64,000 bases of DNA, from the NCBI RefSeq assembly GCF_954871325.1, contig NC_088776.1, positions 64,318,954 to 64,382,953 on the forward strand, written 5' to 3'. Made by a program: the position numbers and the translations under genes. The notes beneath the pieces were generated by a model. The model was not told where the DNA came from. It saw nothing but the letters and a program-made list of their open reading frames with translations, and did not search any database. Positions 51,079-62,400 of the stretch are shown one piece after another. The DNA is from Gordionus sp. m RMFG-2023 (Eukaryota > Nematomorpha > Gordioida > Chordodea > Parachordodidae). Numbering within the stretch: the first letter of the stretch is position 1; each line of letters opens with the position of its first letter.

Positions 51079-51350
51079 CAGAAAAAGCAGCAAAAAAAGA
51101 GAGAATAAAGATGTATGAAGAAAGAATCGAGATGAAAGAAGATAGAAGATAATCAAAAGATGAGAGACAAAAGAAAATATACTAATGAAGAAAGAATAAA
51201 GACAAAAGAAAGAGTGAAGAACGAAAAGAGAAGAAAGATGAAAAACTATGAGAGGAGAAAAAATAAGTTCAAGGAAAAAGAAAATATGAGAACGAAGAAA
51301 GAAAAGAATAGAGAGAAATGAAGAAGAAAGAAAAGACGAAGAAGAAGGAG
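51045..51350 (+). repeat. Purine-rich stretch (GA-rich low complexity)
   Basis: Almost all A and G for 300 bp, with irregular AAGAAAGAAT-like words. Unlike the arrays nearby it has no fixed unit. It produces long spurious open frames on both strands. Confidence 0.85.
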
Positions 51351-51359
51351 TAAAAATAT

Positions 51360-52722
51360 CATAATTTCCTTCGATTTGAAAGAGATCCCGAAAGGTAATA
51401 GATTACACATGGATGTCTCCAATATCTCCCACGACACTGGAATTATATAATTACCCTAAATAACATTTTTGACATAATTTATATATTCGTTTTTTTTTTC
51501 TACAACTCAAACATTAAAATATTTTAGCGAGACACCCAATAATCATCAAAGTTTGCCAATCATGTTAAAGCTGGAGATTTTCCCCTCTATTCATTACAAT
51601 CGAAAATAGAATGTAACCATTACGTTATACTTGCATTTAGCTATACCTAAAATGGGGTTATTTATTGAACATCTATTTCGTGAACATAATATGCAAAGTA
51701 TTGTGGTTTTTTAGAACCCAAATCGTAACCGGAAATAATAGTATGGCAAGAATGCTTAAGTTTTTTTTCTATGAACTCTTTTACAAAAGTGCAGAAATAA
51801 CTAATACGTCGTTTTCCTGCTATCGAATCCCCTTGATGGAGATTAGTTTAAATTTGTTTTCCTTTACTTTAAAATTTTCGGAATACTTTTGATTGAAATA
51901 GTCACTAGGCTAAGATATATTTTCATAAGGTATGGCCATCCATTCAGGTCAATCAATCTTACATTTTCTCGGGGCCATGTTTTATGGGGGGGGTTTAGGT
52001 GCAGAGAGGGAAGTGGAAGGTGGATCGGAAATGTCAGTTGTTCGTTAATTTTGAAGGGATGATATGGATTCATCAATATTTATTAATTTAACAATTTTCA
52101 TATTATTATCTGGTACCACGATAAGCCTGGAAATTTGATTATCCATTTGTCCATAATTCTTATATTTTAGCTAGGAATATAATATATGAGATTCGATGCA
52201 GAGAAAGAAGGAACTTTGGGTAGGTTAAAGCACATATTAGTCTAAATCTCTTTGGCTGGTTACAACATAACTATGCCTAGACCAATCATTCAACAAGGTT
52301 CGATTATTTCTATGACCACAAAAAGCTTTGAAATATGATTAACATGACGAATCAATCCAAACTGCTCGTATTGGTTCTTTACTGTTGAGGGCTTTTCCTA
52401 CACTTGGGGTGTTCAGCAAATATAAGTTAGATATTTATATTCGGGAGATGATCGCCCCACATCCAGAGTAATTTGAGTTTTGGAAAATATAGGTGGGGGG
52501 TAGGTTTTATCCCTCAATTATGTAAGATAAAACTAACACAACTCCTTTTCGCAAAAAAACGTTCCTTTTTTTTTTACTTCGCGCCAATTTTATTTTAAAT
52601 GATAATTGCGCGCGTTTTATTTTCCCTATAAAAGGGATTGATTTTTATATTTTTTGACATACTTTTATTTAGTTTAAAATATTTATTTTCAATTAATTTT
52701 TGATTTAAAAATAAATTTTGTA
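51360..52722. other. Stretch without a supported gene
   Basis: Open frames of 60-75 codons occur on both strands, but none shows splice partners or a recognisable family. A 7-9 base G run lies near 51988. Confidence 0.4.
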
Positions 52723-52906
52723 CTGTTGTTAAAATACCTAACTACCTAACTTTAGTCAACTATAAAACAGCGTAGCTATGTTTTTATCCAAAAATATTTT
52801 GAATCAATCTTCAAGTTGAGACTCAGAGGCCTAATTCAAATTTTTTAGGCTAAAAGCTTGTTTAAGCCCTAATTGAAATGGTCAAAGTTAGGTATTTAAC
52901 AACACT
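52723..52906. mobile_element. Small MITE, about 184 bp, GTTGTTAAA ends
   Basis: The left end reads CTGTTGTTAAAATACCTAAC and the right end, inverted, GTGTTGTTAAATACCTAAC. In the left arm TACCTAAC is tandemly doubled. The end motif resembles the other hAT-type ends in this window. No convincing target duplication was seen. Confidence 0.6.
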
Positions 52907-53445
52907 TAAATTTAGTTTTGAATTTTTATGATTAATTAATTCTTTTCAATAAAATTTTAAAATATAAGTTTTGTTAGTTTTTTTAAAAATAATCTAAAAT
53001 TACGCATATTCAGATCTCATGGGGACGTGCTACTTACCATTCTACCCTTAACGGATGTCCCTCAACTTAAATTTACAATCCCTATCCTATTAGCTATATA
53101 AAGATTATGATAGTTGTAAAATTTGTCTCCAAGGCTGAAGCTGTATATATTTTACTTAGATTATCCATGATTTTTCGATCAATCTTACATTATCGCATCT
53201 CTATTGGACTTGAATATACCAGATAATTTAGCAACATAACAGTCAGAAATAAGTATTAATCGGATCTATAATCAACGTATATGGGTTTCGTATAATTGCA
53301 TTATATGTCTTATTTTTATACTACCTTTTAAATCGAAAGGATTAATTTATAGGTATCAGCTATGGAAGAATTAAAGAAAAGAGGGGTTTTATTTGTTATG
53401 ATATTATTATTTTTTTTAAAATATTCAAAATAAGTTATATTGTTT

Positions 53446-54158
53446 CTGTTCCGTTCCGTTCCATTCCCTTCCCTTCCTTTCCTTTCCTTTCCTTTCCTTT
53501 CCTTTCCTTTCCTTTCCTTTCCTTTCCTTTCCTTTCCTTTCCTTTTCCTTTCCTTTCCTTTCCTTTCCTTTCCTTTCCTTTCCTTTCCTTTCCTTTCCTT
53601 TCCTTTTCCTTTCCTTTCCTTTCCTTTCCTTTTCCTTTCCTTTCCTTTTCCTTTCCTTTCCTTTCCTTTCCTTTTCCTTTCCTTCTCCTTTCCTTCTTTC
53701 CTTTCCTTTCCTTTCCTTTCCTTTCCTTTCCTTTCCTTTCCTTTCTCTCTTTCCTTTCCTTTCCTTTCCTTTCCTTTCCTTCTCCTTTCCTTTTCCTTTC
53801 CTTTCCTTTCCTTTCCTTTCCTTTCCTTTCCTTTCCTTCTTCCTTTCCTTTCCTTTCCTTTCCTTTCCTTTCCTTTTCCTTTCCTTTCCTTTCCTTTCCT
53901 TTCCTTTCCTTTCCTTTCCTTTCCTTTCCTTTCCTTTCCTTTCCTTTCCTTTCCTTTCCTTTTCCTTTCCTTTCCTTTCCTTTCCTTTCCTTTCCTTTCC
54001 TTTCCTTTCCTTTCCTTTCCTTTCCTTTCCTTTCCTTTCCTTTCCTTTCCTTTCCTTTCCTTTCCTTTCCTTTCCTTTCCTTTCCTTTCCTTTCCTTTCC
54101 TTTCCTTTCCTTTCCTTTCCTTTCCTTTCCTTTCCTTTCCTTTCCTTTCCTTTCCTTT
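53446..54158 (+). repeat. (TTTCC)n array, about 713 bp
   Basis: Pentamer TTTCC repeats with scattered variants (TTTTCC, TTCTCC, TCTCTT) mostly in the first half; the last 270 bp are pure. All pyrimidine on this strand. Pure at one end and mutated at the other, which fits growth from the right side. Confidence 0.98.
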
Positions 54159-56405
54159 ATCAAATTAGTATACGAAACAATATGATTAAATAATCAAAAC
54201 AATATGATTAAATAATCAAAACAATTACTAATCAAATAATCAATTATATTTTGAACAACTCAGCCCAACAAAGTATATGATAAAATGTTTCGTCTATAAA
54301 AGGAAATAATCATACAAACATAAAAATAATTAATTTTCCATAAAGGTTGGTTCGACTTATTTTTGGAACTTATTTCTGTTTAGCCTTCCCTCGACAAATA
54401 CTGCAGAGAGAAATCCTAAAATTCCTATTCCCCAATCTCATGGGATTTTTCATCCTAAGTTTTGAAAAAATTTTGAATTCCTATATCGGTTTTTTAATAG
54501 TGTTTTGGTGGTTTTGTTGATTTTCTTAGTTTTATTCATGTTTTTTCCCCTCTTTTATTTTAGATCTGTTTTAATCGATGTTATATAGCCGATTAAACAG
54601 TCCGCTGTTTAGATATGGCACAAAAATGAAGGCAAATAATATAATAAATATCCTTAAAAAATACGAAATTATTTTTTTGTTGGAGGGACAAATTTCAATA
54701 AATGTCAATCTCAAACTGCTACTTACAACAGGGCGTGATCATATTCAAGAGCAAAATATGTTTGTTTTGGAATAAAATATTGGGCCGCTAGGGAATATGC
54801 GGATCACAGAAACAAAAATTTATCCCTTTGGAGATCGGAATAAATCTTAGTGAGTGGCATTTAAGAAATGGGGAATTTGTGAAAATATCGTAAATTAGGC
54901 TAGATTGGTAAATGCCGCAAGTGGGTGAACATAAATAAAAAGTTACAGGATGAGATAGTTTTAAAAAAATTATGAAGTAAAAGGTTGAGAACGAGGTGAC
55001 CATAATCGAAAATATTATTAGATAAAATATAAATGGTAATATAATATAAGATAAAGAGGAGATTATCGCAATCATTATTACTTGCTATTCAGCTTTTGGT
55101 TTATTACGAGATATGGCGGGATCGCTATTGTTATAGATATTCTCAAATTTCTCAATACAAGACCCGTAGCCAGAGAAAAAAAAACTTTTGATTCACTTGG
55201 TAAAGATCCAAACCTTTATATTTCTATGCTTAAATAGTATATTTTCTTTCATTTGGTTGTTAACTGGTATAATATAGATATCTTCTTGTCGGCCTATAAA
55301 TTAACTAAAAATATATACAGATAGTTAAAAATTAAAATGACTTTTATAAAAATTTACACCTTAAAGGAATGAATCCTTATTGTAGAGATAGGTAAAGTAT
55401 GATGTCCATATTTTGTTAAAAATTATTTTCCTATAAATTACCATAACTTTGAAAATCGATAAAAGGGTTTTGAAAAGTGATCTCATTCCAATTACAGCAG
55501 GATCTAGTTGAGAGACCTGCTGCATTGGTATTTAGATAAATCATCCCGATTAACATGACCAATTTGGGGAATATTTAAGAAATCTTTCCCGTTCATACCA
55601 TTTTACCCATTTTTTATTTTAGAAAACTCAATAGAAATATAAGTATGGACAAAACGTATGATGAGCACTACCCACCAAATCCTTATATATCCCCTCAATT
55701 TTTATAGAGACGGTACTGATTAGAATATTAAATTATAACGATCAAGTTAATTATTGAAAATCATTTAACAAAACATTGTCTTTTTTCAAAATTACCTAAG
55801 CATATAATTTATTATTAGGTACACCTTAACTTTGGCACTGTAAAAAAAATGTTGGGAGCAAAAGTTGGAACCAGCAGAATTTTGTTAGTGAAGTTTTAAA
55901 TATATCGTAAATTTTTTGATCATTAAATTATGTTTTGATAAAATATGTTGTTTAAAAGTCTAGACAAGTTATTTCGGGTTAAAGTAATATTATTAATATA
56001 TTATACAAAAACACATACAAATAACAAAATACCCTTTTTATAAACAACTTTTGCATCAAAATCTAAATCTTAGACTATAAAGCAAACACTCATTTTAAAA
56101 ATTTAATTAAATATCGCTTATATAAGCAATTTTTAACATGGGTTCGAAGTACTACTATGATTATTACAAAAACAAGAAAAAAAATAAAATACCCTTTATA
56201 AACAACTTTTGTATCAAAGTCTATGTCTTATCTTATTTTAAAAATTTAATTAAATATCGTTAGCAAGGCAATTGATTATAATAACTTTTTTATAAAAAAT
56301 TATAATTTTGAAATTTAAAATTTTAGTTAGCTTTTTATTCATATTATTTTTAATAATTATTATAAACTTTTTTAAAAATTAAAATCTTAATTTTATAAAA
56401 AAAAA
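54159..56405. other. Stretch upstream of EGF copy 2
   Basis: No supported gene. It holds a 165-bp-period tandem duplication (55990-56280). The open frames at 54578-54775 (+) and 54788-55075 (-) match nothing I recognise. The promoter of the EGF gene should lie in the last kilobase, but no clear element stands out in this A+T-rich DNA. Confidence 0.45.
55990..56280 (+). repeat. Tandem duplication, period about 165 bp
   Basis: Two diverged units share AACAAAATACCCTTTTTATA / AAAATACCCTTTATAAACAA, then TTTTGCATCAAAATCTA / TTTTGTATCAAAGTCTA, then ATTTTAAAAATTTAATTAAA and TATCG. It lies just upstream of the first exon of EGF copy 2. Confidence 0.7.
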
Positions 56406-59400
56406 ATGTTGAAAAATTTCTCTATATGTCTATTAATTACATTCCTAATCGGTAAAAATTAATTATTTAATAATTATATGCATATACAAATTCTCTAATA
56501 AATGTAAAAAAAAACTTTCTTAAAATTATCTACAAAACTGAAATCTTATTTAAAATTGACCCCGGTGCCGAAATGGGAACAGGTTTCTAACAAATGTATA
56601 GAGAATTTAGCCGTAATTTCTTGGTATTGAGTTAGGCAAAATGTAGGATTACTCATGTGTAAAGTTTTTTTTCAATATTGCTGATGATCTTGTTGGCTTA
56701 GGCGAGAACCAAGATTTAATAAATAATCTTAATTTTTGGTACATAAATATCCATATTCATATCCCTCTCATTTCTATATTCGTTTGGTTACTTTGATACC
56801 CAAATTTAAATACTTTTTTAAAAATAATATGTCAAAAAAAGTATACTTATATGAAAATGAGGCAAGGTCTCAAAAAATATCGTATTTTTTTTTTAAAATT
56901 TTATAAGACCAACCCCAGGCTATTAAAAACGAAGGAGAAACATCTGGTTTGATACGTCATTTTTTTTTGAAGGGTTAGCTGCTAGTTAAATTAATAATCT
57001 CGAATGTTCAGGATATAATGTTTTACTCCCTGTTTATCAGCTGACTATGAATTTCTTGATATTTGGTTGGCATTCCATGAATTTTTTAAATAAATATGTG
57101 TAATAAAAGATCCCTATCCAGAGATCCGAACCGAAACGAATATCGGTTCGGTTCGGGTTAAGGTTCAGATAAAAATAACGGTTCAGGTTCGGTTCGTAAA
57201 AAATTTAAATATCGGATCGGTTCGAACCTCTAAAAATCCGTTTAAACACTTTTATATTATTCGAATTATGTATAGGGAAAATATTTTTTTATTTTATCAT
57301 TAATTTAAAAAACACATGTATAAACCTTCATTTTTATTAATTGCACATTATAAAATAAAATTTAATTTATAAATATAAAATGATTAATTTTAATATGAAC
57401 AATATTTTACTTTTTTTTTACCTATTTTTTTTTTATTAAGCCTCACAATTATTATATTTTCAAAATTCGTCTCACTCAAATTACATCTATATGGAGATTG
57501 TGTAAATTTAATTGTTGAAACATCTTTTTGGGTAGCCGGCACTGCCAATATGATATCAGATTTGATGTGTCATTTATAATTATATTTTGGATTTAATTTT
57601 TCTCTAAGCATTATAATTTATAAACTTAAAATATTTAAAAAAATGTTGTAAAATAACAATATACCAAAATGTGATTGATGAAAATCTTTAAAATTATTCG
57701 AATATAATTCAAATTTAATAATAACTTACATATTATTTTATAAGCATAAAATCATGAGACTCGAACCGGTTCAGAGGAATTTTAGCGGTTCGCTTCAGGT
57801 TCGGCTGGAATTTTTTAGCGGTTCAGGTTCAGTTCAGGTTCGATAAAAATACCGGTTTTTAGCGGTTTAACGGTTCGGTTCAGATTTGGTTTGAATCCCT
57901 GTCCCTATCTTCGTTATTCAACCAGAAAATTAAATGTTTAAGCCTTCATATATGTTTTTATAAAATATTTTTATCCTCTTTTCCACAAAATTTACAATCA
58001 ATTTTTCCCCTTTATTTTCTCAAAGATCTTGATATAAATTTTTTTAATGACAACATTTACGTCTCTTAATTACCGATTCAATGTTGTTGAAAAGCCGGTA
58101 AGATTATATTTCGAAACTAACATTATGGTAAGCCTTAAAGATTTTGACACATAACTGGCAAAAATTCTTGGAAATCTCCTAACCCTAACACTGACCCAAT
58201 CTCAATGCTCACATAATAATATTTTAGCTAAAATTCTAACCTGATCATTTTGAAATATCAACCCCTAATAGGCTTTTTAACGACACTAATTACTAGTATT
58301 CTAGATTCTGAAAAACGGCATATAAATAAGCGAATACTAAACCCCTAAAGATTTTTAACAATTTTATATTATCTCCATTTCTGTCGATTAATTTTTTTTT
58401 TAAATAAAATCTTTCCATATTTATATAGTAGTCACAGTTTTTGGTGAAATGGAGAATGAATGCCCATCCGGCAAGTACGGAACTAATTGTACTGCAGGTT
58501 AAAAAAAAAACTTTTGTTATAGACAAAAAAATGAATAATTAATCTTAGAATTATATAAATCGTCAAAATTAACAGGGGTCGTGAAAACATTTATAAGTCA
58601 AAATCCAAATAGTTATAACCCCCCCCCCCCCCCCCACCTTAAATTTGCTATTAACTTAGAATATAAGAAATTTCTTTTTTTTAAAAAAGGAGTATATTGT
58701 TTCAAGTGTTTGCCATTTCAAAATTTTTTTTTTTTAAATTATGAACATTATTTGCCTACGATAAAAACTAAGATTGCCACTGTAATCAAAATGGATCAGC
58801 AGAAAATTGCTCTTTCTTCGGGTATTGTCATTGCCTAGATGGTTACTGGGGAGACAGATGCGAAAAAAGTAAATATCATATAAAGTAGAGGTCTGCAATG
58901 GCCGGGTTTTTAACCAAAAAGCCCGCCCCACTCGTTGTATCAAAATTCTTTAAACCAGCCCACCCGCTCATTTATTATTTTTTATAAAAAAAACCGACCA
59001 TGCCCATTCAAATTATGAGCGGACGTAAACAGGGGGGGGGGTACACCACGATCAATGCAAACCTCTAATGATAAAGTGTATTATATACAACCAATTTATT
59101 TTTATCTTGCTTCATATCTAAATGATTATGATGGAAAAGATTGCAGCAGTGAATGTCGTTTGAGAAAATGCCATCAAATTACTGGAATGTGCAGATGCGA
59201 AGATTTCAAATATGGAAGAAATTGTGATAAAAGTAAAATTGAAAATATTTATTATATTATATTAAAAAATAGCTGCTAATGATGAAATAAATTTTGCCCA
59301 ATTTTGAACACCATTAACCAGCGACTTTTACCAACTCAGAGCTAATCATGTTTTTCAACGATTATCCTATAAAAATATTAGATCTCCGATATCTAGATAT

Positions 59401-62400
59401 ATCTGTTAGCCGATATCGATAATTTTAAAACAATTGATAAAAATTTGTACCTCTTAAAAAAATAAGTCGGTTCTTATTATTATGTAATGATTCAGATAAA
59501 AAATTTTCATAATGAGTGGAAGAATTTAGGATATCTAGTATAAGGTTTAAAAATTTAAATAAATATATGTTTTTATGTTACCTTATAAAATTATGGAAGC
59601 TTTTATCGTAATATTATTACTACTCACTTTATTTTAGTTTAATTATACAAAATTATATGGAAATGTTATTTTTAGTCAGGATAAAGTATAATTTTATTCA
59701 GGCCTATATAAATATTTTAATAAATATATCTCCATTCTCTAAGTGCAAAGGATCAACTGAATTCCTTGTCATTAGTTGCCATTATATTCTGTAATTTTGT
59801 TTTGGAGAGCTCTTTTATATCATTTCTTCTTTTATATCTTAGAAATGATCCGATTAAGCGCTTAAGAAAATAATTAACCATTTTTTCATTTCTAAGATAT
59901 ATTAAATTTGTAAATATTTTATGATTACAATGCATGTTGCAATTGGTTCATGTCCTAACTTTAAAAGGTTGGTTATCTTTCATATGCATTTTGAATCCTT
60001 TTCCTGATCTATCAAATTTTTTTTTAAAAAAATAAGAATTTGACTAAAAACAGATAGAATTTATGATTAGAAAGTAAGGAATAAAAATTTGCTGATGTAG
60101 TTTTTTTTTAAAAAATTTAAAGATCTGATTGTTGTCATAAAGAATGAAAGAAAGAAAGAAAGAAAGAAACTTTAGGGCGATTTTTCAATCTATACAGCTA
60201 AAATTAGATGATTGTATCAATCATATGTACCATTGGCATATCTATACAAATTTTATTAAGGTGAAATTGATGTATTCAATTCGTATCTCTCGAAAAAATT
60301 TGCCCATTTAAATTATGGATATACTATTTATCTTCTTTTTTTTTAAACATTACTTAATCGTAGTGGGATTTTAAAAATGTATATAATTTAATAAAATTTT
60401 TGTTTATAAATATTTTTTTCTTCTTCTACCATTCATAAGATTGCACGTGCGATCCTAGGGTATATTCTGGATGTAGTCGTAGTGGTGGATGTTTGTGCAA
60501 AACTAACCCTGATAACGCGACTCTAAGTATTTAAATGATATTACATGATGTTCCAATTCGAAAATAGAAAAGAACTAAAAAAATTTATGATTACTATATT
60601 ATGTTGCTTTAATCAGATTTTCCTTCATCCCCACCCACCCTTCCAAAAGACCTAATAATAATTATTAAACTTCATATTATCCATCGTGTAAACTAAATTT
60701 AAATTCCCAAATCTAATATATTTTTTTTTTAAACTTTATATAAATAAAAAATATAAATATATAGAATTTAGTATTTCAGTACATATTTTGTTACGAATAA
60801 TGTCTTGAGATATCAAATCAATTAATAAAGAAAACTTTAACCAATTCATTCAAATATCAGTTTAATTTAATAAGATTTTAAGAAAACAAATATAACGTTT
60901 TATTTGCTAGAAATTTCGTTAAGTTATTACTGATCAATTACTTTATTAGAATGGAACTAAGATAATTTAGTTATATCAGATAGTGTGGGGCTTAATCGTG
61001 GTTCGATCAAGTCATTTTAAAAATTAAGATTTTTAGCCGCCATAATTTATCATGCAAAGCCTCTAGATTTCGTTGATATGTGTCCAAACCTTTCTGTCCA
61101 TCTATCAGCAAAATCTCAAAATATTTTTTTTTGGCTAAAATGTTGAATTAGTTTATTTTAAAAAGAGTCACTAATTTCAGATATATCTTAGATATATATA
61201 AAAAAACAAAATAACTAAAGATTGGTGTAGTTTATGTGGCATAACTTTAGCCAATTCCAAATTAGCCAAGCTTTTAACCTAAAGAAAATAGAACTAAATC
61301 TGAACCTAAACTTTAGATATTGGAACAAATTCTTTAGGATAAAAACTTGGCAGAACCAGTCAAAGTTAGATGATTTATTAACATTAATAAAGATCATTAG
61401 AACTTGTATATTTTCACAAATTTTGCATATAGAATATTTGAAAAGATATTAGATTGCATTCTATTTATAATTGTGTATTATATTTTATAGATAACACTTC
61501 ATGTCCTGACAATATGTTCTGCAAAGAAAATAGAAACTGCGTCTGCAAGGGTTGGAAATATGGATCTAGATGTGACCAAGGTCTCTTTCACAAAAATTAT
61601 AATTTTTTTTAATTGTAATTCTTTAAACTTTCGACATACTTATTTTACTTAGAGTCCACTTGTAACAGGAATAATACGATTTCGCCCTTTTCCACAGGAG
61701 GTTGTCGATGTAAATTGGGTTATTATGGCAGGAATTGCGAATTCGGTATATATTTCCTATATATATCTTATTATAAAGAGAGTTTTAGGAAAATTTTGAT
61801 TTTAAAAAGATTCCAGTCTTTAAGGGTTCTAATGAGGCCTCTGTATTGGTTCATTTCATTTTTTAAGACACATTTCTGGCTAGCAAACAAGGGCTATTTG
61901 GGAACATCATATTTTATAGTTTCTCAAGTTTTGTATACAATATTAACAAATAATATTTTTATATATACCATATTCGGCATTACAAAGCAAAACATAGATT
62001 AGATTAAATATAATAGGACTCTTTCATTTTTACGTATCCTTGAGTTGTTAAAGTGCCTGGATACGATATCCATAATGGATACTATTTTTAATGTTTTTGT
62101 ATTTCCTTTTTTAAAATATTTTTTGTTGTATTAGAATGATAAAGATTATTATATTTTAAATGATTATTATTTATGGTTGTATTAGAATGATAAAAATTAA
62201 TTGTATTTTAAATGATTATAATATATATATTACGAACCTGTTGTTAGCCATGTATTTTGTTTATTTTTGTGGAAAAAGAAAAATACATTGGCAACAGAGG
62301 AAAAGGAGGGATTATTTTATTTTTGTTGAAAAAGAAGAAAATTTGATATTTTATAAATTATTGGAAGAGACAAAGAATATATATAATTAATAAAGATTCA

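Noticed and set aside
51246-51437. Leucine/phenylalanine-rich minus-strand frame, membrane-like
   Set aside because: It mirrors the purine-rich low-complexity stretch; hydrophobicity follows from the poly-pyrimidine strand.
53435-54168. Open frames of 242 codons on both strands (KERKG and SFPFL repeats)
   Set aside because: Simple translation of the TTTCC array.
54578-54775. 65-codon frame with KANNIINILKKYEIIF
   Set aside because: No supporting signal in the flanks and no recognised family.
54788-55075. 95-codon hydrophobic minus-strand frame
   Set aside because: No splice signals, homology or paralogue. In DNA this A+T-rich a frame of this size with Phe/Ile/Leu is expected now and then.
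59753-59935. 60-codon minus-strand frame in an EGF intron
   Set aside because: The paralogous stretch in copy 1 (about 37.95-38.1 kb) aligns but has stops in all frames, so it behaves like intron DNA.
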